DNA from: Anastatus disparis
Taxonomy: Eukaryota > Arthropoda > Insecta > Hymenoptera > Eupelmidae
Length of the DNA: 64,000 nucleotides
NCBI GenBank assembly: GCA_017163975.1
Contig: JAFFSR010000084.1
Location: forward strand, 747,501-811,500
Direction: 5' to 3'
Position numbers and translations under genes: made by a program. Under the pieces are notes generated by a model, which saw nothing but the letters and a program-made list of their open reading frames with translations, was not told the DNA's origin and made no database searches. The number at the start of each line of letters is the position of its first letter. Position 1 is the stretch's first letter. Shown in pieces: positions 44,252 to 56,298 of the stretch.

Positions 44252-47200
44252 ATGGCAGGCAAAATTTCTACGCGTCATGTTACTAAGTTTGACGATAAGA
44301 ATTTTCAAGGATAGAAATTTCAAATAAAAGCCGTGTAGGTGTCGCATGACTTGCTAGACATAGTTACCGGAGATAGAGTTAAACTTAACGATGCTGCAAG
44401 CAACGAGGCTAAAGCCTGGGTTAAGGACAATGCAAAGGCAATGTTTTTAATGTCGTCAGCAATGGAGTACGAGCAGTTAGAGTGTTTGTTGGTATATACA
44501 ACGGCGAAAGAAATGTGGGATAAGTTGACGGCAGTGCATGAGCAAAAGTCAAATACCCTCAAACTTTTATTGAGCCAATGTTTTCACGAATACCGGATGG
44601 ACTCGAATGATTCGGTAGTGAAGCACATAACCTAGTTACAAAACCTTGCTCGTCAACTTCCCGATCTTGGTGAAAATATTCCTGATGGAATAGTTCTGTT
44701 GAAAATTTTAGCAAGTCTACCACAAAAATTCAGAAACTTCAGATCAGTGTGGAGCAGTGTTACACCAGATAGACATTCGAATATCTACAAGAAAGATTGA
44801 TCGAAGAAGAATCATATTTGAACTGAAATAGAGGAAGCCACGGCTCTTGTAGCGACGATGGCGAAAAAGTCATGTTAATTCTTACGCAAATAAGAAAGGA
44901 CAAAATAAACGTAGGAATCAAAGCACAAGAGCATTTAAATGTTTCTTCTGAAAAGGCGAAGGACATGTGAAAAATTGCCCTAAGCGCAAACAAAGGCAAG
45001 AAGAAAGAAACAGCGATTCTCGCGATTGTGCTTTGATAGTTTCGAGTTTTAAGAAATTTGACTATAATGGTTACCGTTTAGGCGCGAAAACATACATGGG
45101 CGAAGTAAAAAGTGTACTTGATGCAGATGTAAGCGACTTCTGGCTTACAGATAGTGGTGCGTCAGCGCATATGAGTTATCGACGTAAATGGTTCACCAAC
45201 TACAAACAGAGAACGGAGGGCAGCACGGTATTGCTTGCTGACGGTCGCGAATGTAAAGTAATTGGCGAAAGAACTATCCTTGTTAAACAATTTGTAGAAG
45301 GAAAGTGGTACGACTCCTGTATAAATAATGTATTACATGTGCCAGAAATGTGTAAAAATCTAATATCTGTAGGCACATGTGCAGCAAATGATCTTAAGCT
45401 GGAATTTATAAGCAATAGTTTAGTTATTTATCACGAGTCAAAAGCTATTGCTACAGGGATCAAGCTGTCAAATAATATTTATAAATTGATTTGTCGTGTT
45501 CGCGAAATTCCAAGTGTTGAGCAAGCAAACGTGTCAATAACAAACTTAAAACTGTGGCACGAGCATCTTAAACATGTAAACACGAGCACTGAAAGAACTG
45601 ACTAAAAACGAACTCGTAACGGGTGTGAACATAGATGACTATAGAGAAAGTGTATGTGAGCCAAGCCAGCTAAATAAATCACATAAATTGCCATTCGAAA
45701 AAACATGCAGTGCGAGGTGTGTACAACCAGGTCAGTCTATACACACTGACGTATGTGGGCCTATGTCCGAAGATTCTCTTTCTGGGGCAAAATTTTACGG
45801 TAACTTCAAAGATGATGCGTCAGGTTTTCGATGTGTTTATTTCATAAAACACGAGTTAGACGTGCTTAAAAAATTTTAAATATATGAACGCCAAGTCGCA
45901 AACAAGTTTGGACGATCAATTTAAATTCTGCGATCAGACAGAGGTGGCGAATACATAAACGAGCTTATGAAACAATATTTAGAATTGCGAGGCATAAAGC
46001 ACGAGCCTACAGCGCCATACACTCCCGAGCAGAATGGGAGAGCTGAACGTGACAATCGCACTGTAGTCGAATGCGCACGCACTATGTTGAATGCTAAACA
46101 GTTGCCATGTTGTTTATGGGCGGAAGCAGTCAACACCGCTGTATACTTACTCAATAGAGTAACAATAGGAGACAAGATACTGGGAAAAACCTCCTATGAA
46201 ATCTGGACTGGAAATAAACCTCATCTTCGTCATGTTAAAGTTTTTGGATTGACAGTATACACGCATGTGCCAAAACAGTTCACAAAGAAGTTCGACCCTA
46301 AAGCAAAGAAAATAATCTTGGTAGGTTACGACGGAGAGTCAACAAATTACAGACTCTTTTGTCCTGAGAGCAGGAAAATTACTGTATCAAGACATGTAAC
46401 CTTCGACAAAGATAATGAAAAGTCGTCGGCTCCTGACAACAAACATGATGAAATTTTTCTAAAAATGCATGATAATGCACAACAAGACGATTATCAAGAA
46501 GATGTACATATAGAAAATGGTCGTGATAATTTATTACTTACTGAGGCTATTCAAGAGCTACTTGCTCTACCACCTGCACCACAGCAGCAAAGACAGCCTA
46601 GAGATCGCTCAAAAATCCAGGCTCCTATTAGATATAGAGCATGTATAGCTGAATATGAAGTACCAAGCACATACGAAGAAGCTGTCACAGGTGAAAATGC
46701 AAAGGAATGGGAGCAAGCTGTAAACGAGGAACTACAAGCACATGAAGAAAATTGTACATGGAAGTACGTGCCAAGAAGTTCCGCTAGAAAATCTATTCTA
46801 GCGGAACTTCTAAACTCTAAGTGGGTTTTTAAAATCATTTAAAAAAGAAAAACTCAAAGGAGAGTATCGCTTCAAGGCACGGTTATGTGCGCAAGGTTTT
46901 CTTCAAAAGGAAGGGCTAGACTACACCGAAACATTTTCACCTGTAGTAAGATATGACTCATTAAGAGTTTTATTATTACTAATCACTCAAGAAGACCTAA
47001 AGATGGTCTCTTTCGATGTGCACACTGCATTTCTCTACAGTAAGCTGGAAGAGAAAATTTTCGTGGAAGGTACCGAAGAAGTTAATCTCAGCTGTGCAGC
47101 GAACGATGACAAAGAAGATAGTGTTTGTGTAAACATGGGTATGAATGCTGTATGTCGTTTAAATAAATCCTTGTACGGGTTGAAGCAAGCACCACGGTGC

Positions 47201-48272
47201 TGGAACATTCGTTTTAAGAAATTTCTAAGCAAATTCGATTTCAAAGAATCTGATGCAGATAATTGTATTTTTACCGATATTTAAGAGGGTTCAAAAGTGT
47301 ATTTAGCGTTATTCGTGGATGACGGTTTAATAGCTCATAAATCGGAAAAAGCGTTAAATTATCTAATACGCGAATTAAATAAAGATTTCGAAATAACGGT
47401 CGGAGATGCGAGTTATTTTGTAAGGCTGCAAATATTACGTGATCAAAAATAAAAAACCATGTTCGTACATCAAAGCGTTTATGCAAAGCGCGTAGTTGAA
47501 AAATTTGGTATGAGTGAAGCTAAAATAACGAGTGTGCCTGCTGATCCCTATACTGTATTGCATCCCATAGAGAATGAAGCTGAGTTTGTGAAATTATGTA
47601 CCATACCGTGAAGTTCTAGAATCACTTATGTTTTTAGCGATAGTGACGCGACCTGACATCGCATTTGCCGTGAATAATGTAAGCAGATTTCTAGAAAAAC
47701 ACAACTCTTCTCATTGGTTTGCAGTTAAACGAATATTAGCATATCTCGCGAATAAAACAAATTTCGGAATACAGTACAAAAGCGGCGGAAGCGGGTTTAA
47801 ACTAATTGGTTACTCCGATGCTGATTTTGCTAGCGACATAGCAACTAGACGGTCAAAAACGGGATATCTATTCTGTATAGCAAACGCGCCGGTTACCTGG
47901 TCGTCTTAACGACAGAAACTAGTAACGACCAGTAGCACAGAAGCCGAGTACGTCGCAGCAGCGACAGCTGCTAAAGAAGCAATTTGGCTTCGCAAACTTG
48001 TAAGGGATCTCGGAGATCGATGTATGTCTAGTACAATGTTGTACGTTGATAATCAAAGTGTCATTAAGTTGTCTAAAAATCCAGGGTATAATAAAAGTAC
48101 AAAACACATCGATATCCAATATCATTTCTTAAAAGAAAAGATTGCGGATGGTGAAATAACTGTAGAATATATACCGTCGAACTCCCAGCTCACCGATATA
48201 TTCACCAAAGCACTTCGCAAAGATCGTTTTCAGTCCCTGTGTGAGAGTATGGGTATGTTTGAGAGCACTTAG
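44252..48272 (+). pseudogene. copia gag-pol polyprotein, broken
   Basis: The gag start is ATG 44252. The zinc knuckle near 44940-44980 reads CFF then a stop where the second Cys is expected, then KGEGHVKNC. Protease LTDSGASAHM is at about 45144. The GAG-pre-integrase has LWHEHLKHVN, the integrase core has HTDVCGPM, LRSDRGGEY and PEQNGRAER (its three acidic residues present), and the reverse transcriptase has VSFDVHTAFLY and FVDDG (47312-47326). RNase H has YSDADFAS, STEAEYVAA and LYVDNQSVIKL. At least three frame changes and about eight stops break it. A 15-bp perfect inverted repeat (46775-46789 and 46796-46810) lies in the integrase-RT linker. Confidence 0.95.
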
Positions 48273-48277
48273 TGCAT

Positions 48278-48293
48278 GGGAAAAAGGTGGAAG
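48278..48293 (+). promoter_or_regulatory. Polypurine tract of the copia element
   Basis: GGGAAAAAGGTGGAAG directly before the 3' LTR, the expected plus-strand primer site. Confidence 0.9.
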
Positions 48294-48592
48294 TGTTGAG
48301 GTATTTTTCGTTATGCACTAACGTCTAAAATCATTCATGTGTATTATACTGTATGGCCGCAAAGCAACATCTCTCAGTGGTAGAATCAGTTCACTTTTTA
48401 TAGTTTAGTTAGCAACAAGAGGCCGAGCAAACTGGATGTCCGCGGCGTTCTTTAAACAGACAAAGTGTCCATTTGTATTTTATAGTCTTGCATAATAAAA
48501 AATTAAACAAAACTTATCTTGTTGCTGTTTATTACCTTCGACTTTTGTTAAACTAAAATAACTGTTTCAATTCACTGTAATTAATTACCTTA
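48294..48592 (+). repeat. 3' LTR of the copia element, 299 bp
   Basis: Starts TGTTGAGGTATTTTTCG and ends TTAATTACCTTA, followed by the AAACT duplication. It is 5 bp longer than the 5' LTR because of CTCT and T insertions. Confidence 0.95.
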
Positions 48593-48665
48593 AAACTAAA
48601 TAATAAAAAGATATAATTTTTTTTTTTAATTATTGATTTTTTTAATATTATAGCATGTAAGGGTG

Positions 48666-49180
48666 CACTGAAAAGGCGATGGTAGAACGATTGTATCAAA
48701 AAACATAACCATTCACATTAGAAAAGCTGATGCGCTATAGTCTGAATTGACGTAAATAGTTTTTCAGTTTTGATAGAATTTTTGTACCACAACGTAAAGC
48801 TGTTGCGCCAACATAAAGCACACTAGCATATCGTATGTGACAGAATAGCCGTCATCACGAGTGCTTTATCTTAATATTTTGATGGATTATTAGAATAAAT
48901 ATTCATAATGGATGCTTTTTTGTAACGTACAGAAACTTAATTATATATTTTACTATTTGTCAATTCATTATTAAATTTATAATAACAATTTTTACGTATA
49001 TAAACTTAGCATAACCTAATTAATTCTATTATAAAAATTGACAGCAATTGAAGTGTCCGTTATGTCTGTTATTCAATTTTAGAATAATGTTTCTATCAAA
49101 TTTGTAGATTGGTTACAGTTTAAGAAGAAAAACGAGTTCAATTAACTAAGAGCAACAAATATTCCATCACCTTTTCAGTG
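48666..49180. mobile_element. 515-bp MITE with CACTGAAAAGG ends
   Basis: Ends CACTGAAAAGGCGATGG and (reverse) CACTGAAAAGGTGATGG. TG is duplicated at both sides (48664-48665 and 49181-49182). Same CACTGAAAA start as the hairpin at 24236, with a 2-bp duplication in both. The interior is not a full hairpin and does not code. Confidence 0.88.
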
Positions 49181-49316
49181 TGGGTTTTAGTTGGGAGATT
49201 ATAGAAATATAAAATTAGACACACAATAAAAGTTTACTTATAACTTATAAATCCTCAGATTCCCCAACTTACAAAGATAATAATTAATATAAAATGAGCA
49301 GATTAACTACTTCAAA

Positions 49317-49320
<4 letters not shown>

Positions 49321-49366
<46 letters not shown>
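49321..49366. repeat. (AT)n microsatellite
   Basis: About 23 AT dinucleotides in a row. Confidence 0.98.
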
Positions 49367-49375
<9 letters not shown>

Positions 49376-49719
49376 TTAAATTATATATATCAATAATCGA
49401 CTGGAATAAAATCAATTCAATAAATAAATTAACGAACTTTCTATTACACCAGGGTAAAATTAACTAAACGAATGTTAAATTAATTACTTAAAAGAAGTTA
49501 AACTTAGACGGTGTATAAGTTTCTCTATAAAGTAATTTCTTTGGAAAACTATAGGTTATGTTATCAAATAACTATTGAATTTAATTATAAGATGTCAGAT
49601 TACAAAAGAAAACTAGTAATTTTAAAATATCAAGCAATAATAATTTAGTTATAACTCAATAATGCGAAAATTGAGCAACGGCTGCAACACGTGCTCAGGA
49701 TATTTTAGCCCTGTTGAAA

Positions 49720-50320
49720 ATAATGACGTCAATCCAGTACGTCTTTGAAAGATGTCTTTGAAGATGTCTTTGAAGACGTCTTTGAAAGATGTCTTTGAAG
49801 ATGTCTTTGAAGACGTCTTTGGTCGTATCTTAGATTGGAACAAAATGAGACGTCATTTTTTTAATGTTCCGGAAATATAGTAACCGAATGACGTCTTTTT
49901 TATAAGTAAAATAATTTCAAAGACGTATTTTTCCAATAAATACTCATAGTAAAAGACATAAATTTTCAAAAAAAAATTCTTTTTTTAAAACGAATGACGT
50001 CCTCCTTGTTAAAAATAATGACGTCTTTCTAAGATGTCTTTGGTCGTGTCTTAGATTGGAACCAAAAAAGACGTCATTTTTCCAATGTTTAGAAAATTCA
50101 ACAAATGACGTCTTTTTATTATTTTAAAGACGTATTTTTTTTTAATAAAAATGACGTCTTTTCTTACGAACTTTTATTTAAAAAATACGTCTTTGAAAAT
50201 GTAAAATGACGTTATTTATTAAATAGCTTTTCTAAACATTGGAAAAATGACATATTTTTTGTTAAAATTTAAGACACAACTAAAGACGTCTTTCAAAGAC
50301 GTCATTTTCTACGAATTTAG
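49720..50320. repeat. GACGTC-rich direct and inverted repeat block
   Basis: GACGTC or one-base variants occur about twenty times, mostly as AATGACGTCTTT or AAAGACGTCATT. There is a tandem (GATGTCTTTGAAGACGTCTTTGA type) at 49745-49820. A direct repeat of about 100 bp starts TCTTAGATTGGAAC (49828 and 50051). An inverted relative of it lies at 50210-50300. TGACGTCA-like sites are bound by CREB/ATF proteins in animals, but here the motif could equally be a transposase binding site. Confidence 0.85.
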
Positions 50321-50689
50321 GGAAAAAAACGTTATTTTTCATAAATTATGTCATTGAAAAATGACTTTACATGATAATCATTTTCCATTTAAAGGAAAAA
50401 ACAACAAAAACGAAGTTAATCTCGTAGTTTCAACTCTTCGAAAAACGAAGAGCATATGCGATTGAACTGAGAGCGTTCTGGCCTTATATATCTGCGTCTT
50501 CAATATAAATAATTAGTTTTACATTTTCTTACAAAGTTTATTTTTATTAAACAATTTTATTTTTAATTATTTGTTTTCTTAAATTGCTTGAATTTTACTT
50601 TACTGATTTTCTTTATTTTTAATTAATTTACGCAACTACAATATAAATTTTCTTAATTGTACAGTAGCGTTCTCTATGAAAATACAAGA

Positions 50690-51330
50690 AAAGATTTTTA
50701 AAACAAACAAAAAGACGTTATTATTTAATTTGCATTTGAGTATAGTAAGTCTTCGAGCGCCCTCTATAACGTGTCAAACTACAATCTTTTTACGAAGTGA
50801 TCTTCTATCTCTTTCTTTTATAATCGGGTTTTTTATTCATGTGTTATCTTTTATCATTCGTGCGAGTTTATTCTGCATTATCGGCCTCCACTGTTTTGTT
50901 CATAGTATTCTATCTCTCTCTCTTTCTTAACTATTCGACTAATCATACGTTAGCGCCACACTTCAGTATAATCGCGCGCGCACGAGTTCATATATATAGT
51001 GCCACTGGTGCTGCTTTGCCACCTCCTAGAAGTCTGATTTAAGAATCGTCTGCTTGGGGATCTCGTTGTGACTCGTGAGTGTAATGAATACGATCATATG
51101 TGTGTGAGTGCCTTGATATACTTCAGTGAGTGTCCCCTACTGAACATAACCTCGAATACATGACCACACGTGCTATCATTTGCCAGGAGTTCCACAGCGG
51201 TACCGAGAACATACAACGAATAACCAGGTGGATTAGTATCCTGGTATTTTGTTGCGTGATCCTAGTGTATATGTGTGCAGCGCTTTAAATGCGGGGTAAA
51301 GTGATCGTTCTTATTATATCGTTACGTTTT
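50690..51330. other. More complex, promoter-like block, no gene assigned
   Basis: GC-richer and less repetitive than the surroundings, with CGAGCGCCCTCTATAACG, TCGCGCGCGCACG, a TATA-like CATATATATAGTGCC (50989-51003) and several GTGTGTGAGTG phrases. Open frames of 84 and 67 codons across it have no known domain. It resembles an insect promoter plus 5' leader more than a coding exon. It could be host sequence captured by the surrounding element. Confidence 0.35.
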
Positions 51331-51432
51331 TGAAAAGGGGTAGAAAGAGACAAAAAAATGTTAGAGTGAGAGGGAAGACGTGCATATAAACAACGTCTAT
51401 TATAAGTCAAGAAAAAGCCGCGTTACAAGCAT

Positions 51433-53510
51433 AAAAGACAAAAATAATTTGACATTAGTAAGTATAATTAATGATTATTAATTGAAGTCACGTATTATTT
51501 GCAGGATATTATATTGCAAGGAACAGGCATGTTTGTTCTTAATTCATCCTAGAGCAGGTCGCATATCTTTGTCCTTTCATATTAAAGAAATGAAATTTTA
51601 TTTCTAACTGCAAAATGTTTAAAAAAAAGGAAGCTTTATTTTTCACCATAAGAATAGTTACTATACATTGTTTTGAAACGATACTGTATAATTAAGAGGA
51701 AATATTTCTTTAATCATGAAATTCCACGCAAAATTTGCGATTACACAGAAAAAAAAAGCTTTTTTAACTATAATGAAGGTGTTTTTGAATAGAAGAAATA
51801 CGGTGCAAAGAAATGAATTTCTTTGAGTCAAAGAAAAATTATTTATAAATTATTGAAATATTTTTAAACTCAAAAAAAAACTTGAAATATTCTTTAAGAA
51901 AGTATTATATTTAAAAAAAAAATGTTTAAATTTAGAAAAATATCTTATTAACTTTAAGAAATTAGTTACTTCGGAAATAGTGTTGAAAGTCAGTAAAACT
52001 TTTTTAAAAACGCCATAATATTTTTTTATTGAAAAAATGTAATATTTGTTTAAAATAATTTTTATATAAAAATGAAAAAAATATATTACATTAAATAATT
52101 TTTTGATCCAAGGACATAATTTTTAAATTAAACAAATTAGTTTATGACTTCCAAAAACCTATCTCTTTTCAACAATAGAATGTTTGTTGGTGCAAAAAAG
52201 TGGTACAATGGATTACATTTCTTTAAATTAAAAAGAGGATTTTAAATTAAATTGAAATAGTTGTCAGAATTAAGAAAATATAACTGGAAAACTTTAAACA
52301 TTTTCTTATTTTAATAAATTATTATTTTGATTAAAAATGTACATTTCAGTAAAAGAAAATTTTTTTACAACAATTATTTATAAAAATAATTACAAAAAAT
52401 AAAATTTTAATTGAAATTAGCATTTAACTGTTTCGAAAAAATATTTCTTTGAATAAAATAATAATTCTTTGAATCAAAAGAGTTTAAGAAATTAAAAAAA
52501 ATTGAAATTTATATTGCAGAAAAAAAACTTAACTTTGTTAAAACATTTATTTGAACTAATGTTTTAAATTTGCTTGTAACGAATCATTTCTATGCTTAAA
52601 AGTGATGTTTCATGTTTTAAAAATAATATATTTTTCTACAAAAAAATATTTCTTAGGCTTGAAAAATTCAGATATATTTTCAAAGGAAGATAATATTTAT
52701 TCAATGAATAGTTACTTCTATTAAGTACGAAGAAATTAACTAATACAAAATATTTTTTAGATGCATAAAAATATTTTATTGAAGGGAAAAAATTATATTT
52801 CAATTATTAAACTTAATTTTTATATTAATATTACAAGATATGAATTAAAAATAAAATTAATAATTTTCAGTATAAGATATTGTTAAGTTTCAGAAATATC
52901 TTATGTATGTTGAGAAATATTTCATTGATATTTAAAAATTTTATTTTCACTGACGGAATAAATGATATTCATACAATAAATGTTTCACTGACTGCCAGAA
53001 ATAATATATATGATACAATAAAATTTTTTTCGTTATTAAGAATTTTTTTTCTAGTTTAGCTATTAGATCAAGTAACGGTTGTATCATCTGTTTTTTATTC
53101 TCATAATGAAGAGACAAAGACGAAATAAGGTTTAAGTAACAACCGGTACTTGAGTTAGGTCTATGAATAGGAGTCTAAGATCGTCTATGATAATGAAAAT
53201 TTATATGGTTGGAAAATATATTCAAAATAGATTAAATAACAAATATTATTTTCTTCATTAAAAAATAATAAGTTGATTGAAAATTTTTTTTTCTCATCCT
53301 TTTTCTAGTCTATTTTCGATTATAATAAATTTTATTAAAAACGGAGCAATTTATTTTAACATATTTTAACAATAAAAATAATACTTTTAATCCATTTTGA
53401 AATAATACTTTTAATCCATTTTGAAATAATACTTTTAATTATATTTAATCAATGAAAATATTTCCTCCACTATTAATTTTAATTTATAAAATTCATGAAG
53501 GATTAAATAT
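51433..53510. repeat. Inner region of giant copy 2
   Basis: Same-orientation relative of about 27080-29030 in copy 1, including GAGCAGGTCGCATATCTTTG at 51553 and the TAGGTCTATGAATAGGAG signature at 53157. AT-rich and non-coding. Confidence 0.78.
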
Positions 53511-53521
53511 TTTTATCTTAC

Positions 53522-53690
53522 CTGCAGGAAATAAAATGTTGGCTCTCGAATATTCGCCTTTATGACTCGAAGGATTACAGTGAAATTGACAGTGGCGATT
53601 TTTAACAAAATAAAATCCGTTATTATCAAAGTCCTCACAATCGTTTGGCACAAAACAGGCAAGTGTATCATTTTTCGTACTCTTATATCT
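53522..53690 (-). pseudogene. Conserved orphan exon, copy C
   Basis: On the minus strand it reads STKNDTLACFVPNDCEDFDN, NGFYFVKNRHCQFHCNP and SRANILFPAG, ending at CTGCAG|GTAAG. The core matches copies A and B with scattered substitutions and stays open. The upstream SIWNKADVL part is displaced to about 54055-54085 by intervening sequence. Confidence 0.6.
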
Positions 53691-53699
53691 TTCAATGGT

Positions 53700-54719
53700 A
53701 CGGAAAAGCATGGTTTTTCCAAATGTCTGTACCTGATGTACGCCAATATATTTTTTTTTTAAACAAAAGGACGTGCGACAATAAGAAAGAATTTGACTAT
53801 GTAGCACACAATAAAATACTGAGACGTACACGCACTGAAACTCGATGCCCCCTAAATATTCTACGTTCTTTAAAGTTCAAGTATATCCATATATATATAT
53901 ATATATATATAAAGTATCTCATACGTAATATAAGCTATATTGACTCATCAGAAAACTCATTAGGTATTAGTTGCACGTGTGAGAAATTTTGTGAATGCGG
54001 CCACAGTTAATATTAACAAAGTAACCAATAACTAAGCCGCAATTCAATTATTAATACATCGGCTTTGTTCCAAATGCTTCTTGGGATTACGCACCCCGTA
54101 TTCACATTACCTATAAATGAACCCCCAGTATGTGTAGTAGATTTTTGGATACAGAAGTGTTCTGAGCATTACTGGTGTGCAACTTCGAGAAGCGTGTGGA
54201 ACACAGCCATTTGTATGCGAACATAATTTCTTAAGCAAAATAATAAAATGTCTGTGCACACATTCATATGATGTAATACATACATGTATATATAAGTATT
54301 TGGAACAAAGCCGATGTATTACTAATCATATATATACATATGTGGAGGAAAACTAATTTTCAGTATCTTCTCACCTGGTAATAGAAATAAATTGTATGCA
54401 AAATTTAAAACAAATACATGGATTATTTTTCTTGATCTAGTTAGCTAATGAAATACAATTTTTTGAAGTGAAACTTTTTTACTGATGGTATACATCTCTC
54501 ATGAAAGACGTATACAAAAATTTTACGGGAGTGAATTATTTTCGTGACGGTACATGCAACGAAACTAATGAAATGAAAGTGTATATATATGCCGCTGAGA
54601 GATTTTGAAGTTTTTTTGTTTCTTTCAGCGAAATGTTTATAGGATCTTCCTGAAATCTTCCATGATACATTTCACCGGAAGATTACTTAAATCTTTCTAT
54701 GAAATATTTCGTGAAATTC
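53700..54719. other. Divergent inner segment of giant copy 2
   Basis: Contains a TA tract (53888-53912), two copies of the SIWNKADVL-coding phrase (54055-54085 minus and 54297-54322 plus), and a fragment like the AAGCTT-field units (GATCTTCCTGAAATCTTCC near 54643-54715). No gene. Confidence 0.55.
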
Positions 54720-55839
54720 AAAATGATTTTTAAAATAAATTTTTATTAAAAATGAACGAAATTACTTCTTGAGCTACTTTCGATCAGTAAAAAATGTCTA
54801 AAACCTCGTCTAAAACTGACCTTTAACATGACGAATAATATGATAATAAAATATGTGTACTACCTTATTTTTTACGTTTAAACTAACATTGCATATAAAT
54901 ATGATTCTTATTATGAAAACTATGTAAATAATCTGTATGAATATGATTATATATTATAGTTTGAAATTGTATTCAAGCATAATTTAAAAATTTTTCAGAT
55001 TACGTTAGCTTCACGACTTAATTAGGAAAACAAGCAATAAAATTGTGACAATAATTTTTGAGTTATAAAAACCTATATTATTTAAATCTGTATGATGCTA
55101 TTGTAAATGATACATAAAAATAATTTATCAGTATGATAAAAAAAAGATATTAAGTACTAAGTCACTGTCAGTTCATTGTAGGTAGTTTGTTATAATGTTC
55201 TAAGACATAAATAAAGCTGCAACTGTTTTTACGGTGAAATGAAAATTGTGCAACAATTGGTAAGACGTGTCATACCGTAACTCTAAACCAGATGCAGCGT
55301 GCGTCATAGAACGACACAACCTATTGATTAGAAGAACTGCCATTAATCAGTGAACTGACCCCGAGCCTCGTATACATGATTTCATCTGTGATATGAAATA
55401 AGTAACTGAATTTGTGAATACCCAAATTCTGTTCAAACCTTAGTATACGAACAGCATCGCTCCAGACCTCACTGAAAAGTGATGGCCTTCTTGAGTGTGA
55501 AAGGCGATATGCATAATTGTAGTGACTAGTATTTCCTATTACTATTACTTGTAAATATCGTCTAAATCTTCGTAAAAAATTTGTTTGTCCTTATTATTAT
55601 TCAATCACCAAGTATAATTATGCTTGAATATAGTTTAAAACTATAACCCATAATAGCATGCTTTAGATGACGATTGTTTTGTAGATGTAGAGTAGAATCA
55701 TTAACTTGTCATATTAGAATATATAAAAATTAATTAAATTATAGACCAAATTTCAGATTTGATGTCGTTAATATTGATTACAGCTATAAGTGTAGGAGAA
55801 AATAAAATTTTTTTGCACATGAAATCTCACGTGAGACCG
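54720..55839. repeat. Right arm of giant copy 2
   Basis: Same-orientation relative of 34870-36390, e.g. CACTGTCAGTTCATTG at 55163 and GTAGTGACTAGTATTTCC at 55519. Non-coding. Confidence 0.8.
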
Positions 55840-55852
55840 CACGTGAAATCTC

Positions 55853-56285
55853 TTCTTCTTCTTCCTCTTAATATTTTATTGGCCTCTTGATTAGATGAGT
55901 ACAATCTTAGGCCATCACCAGGTTTCATTATTTTGATATTTTAGTTTGCCCAGTGGGACTTTTTATAATTTTTGTATTTTGCCAATTGGGAGTTTTTTTG
56001 TATATATTATTGTGTTTTTCGGGTTTATTCCCTCGGAAAAACTTCGAAAATTATTTTTTCTAATTTTTCCTTGGGAATCAAACCCCGGTCCACTGGGACG
56101 CAAGGTCAGTTGATTTTTACAACTGCACTTTTTCATCCCTTGGCCACAGAGCTCGTAAGTGTGTTCTGTGTACAAAGCACATGAAACAGAGGTGCTCGTT
56201 TGAAAAACAGCCAAGAGCGGGACTCGATCTCGGTTCCCCAAGAATACGAATCCAACGCTCCTACCGACTGTGCCACAGACCGGCT
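55853..56285 (-). mobile_element. tRNA-derived SINE, 433 bp, 13-bp target duplication
   Basis: CACGTGAAATCTC is duplicated exactly at 55840-55852 and 56286-56298, that is, inside a palindrome array of the giant element. On the minus strand the head reads CCGGTCTGTGGCACAGTCGG, with an A box TGGCACAGTCGGTAGG and a B box GATCGAGTCCC about 35 bases later. A second B-box-like TTTGATTCCC lies further on. The tail is an AGGAAGAAGAAGAAGA run. Target-primed reverse transcription by a LINE explains the duplication length. Frames on both strands through it are not genes. Confidence 0.9.
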
Positions 56286-56298
56286 CACGTGAAATCTC

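Larger units (their letters stand above)
43876..48592 (+). mobile_element. Ty1/copia retrotransposon, degenerate but full length
   Basis: LTRs at 43876-44169 and 48294-48592, target duplication AAACT (43871-43875 and 48593-48597), primer-binding site and polypurine tract all in place. The uninterrupted target is readable in giant copy 1 near 27020 (CAAAAACTAAATAATAA). The gag-pol order (protease, integrase, reverse transcriptase, RNase H) is that of the Ty1/copia group. Coding capacity is lost through many stops and frameshifts. Confidence 0.96.
48657..51426. mobile_element. 2.8 kb insertion with GTAA...TTAC ends
   Basis: Absent from giant copy 1, where ATAGCATAAAAGAAAATAAT runs uninterrupted near 27071. 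The ends are GTAAGGG (with TGGGTTTT after the nested MITE) and, reversed, GTAACGCGGCTTTTT. The flanks TAGCAT (48651-48656) and AAGCAT (51427-51432) look like a 5-6 bp duplication. Inside are a CACTG MITE, an (AT)n tract, a GACGTC-rich block and a more complex, promoter-like block. I see no transposase. The superfamily is unknown. Confidence 0.65.

Noticed and set aside
50676..51042. Small proteins of 84 and 67 codons in the promoter-like block
   Set aside because: Overlapping frames, rich in Leu, Ile, Phe and Ser, no domain, no splice or start support.
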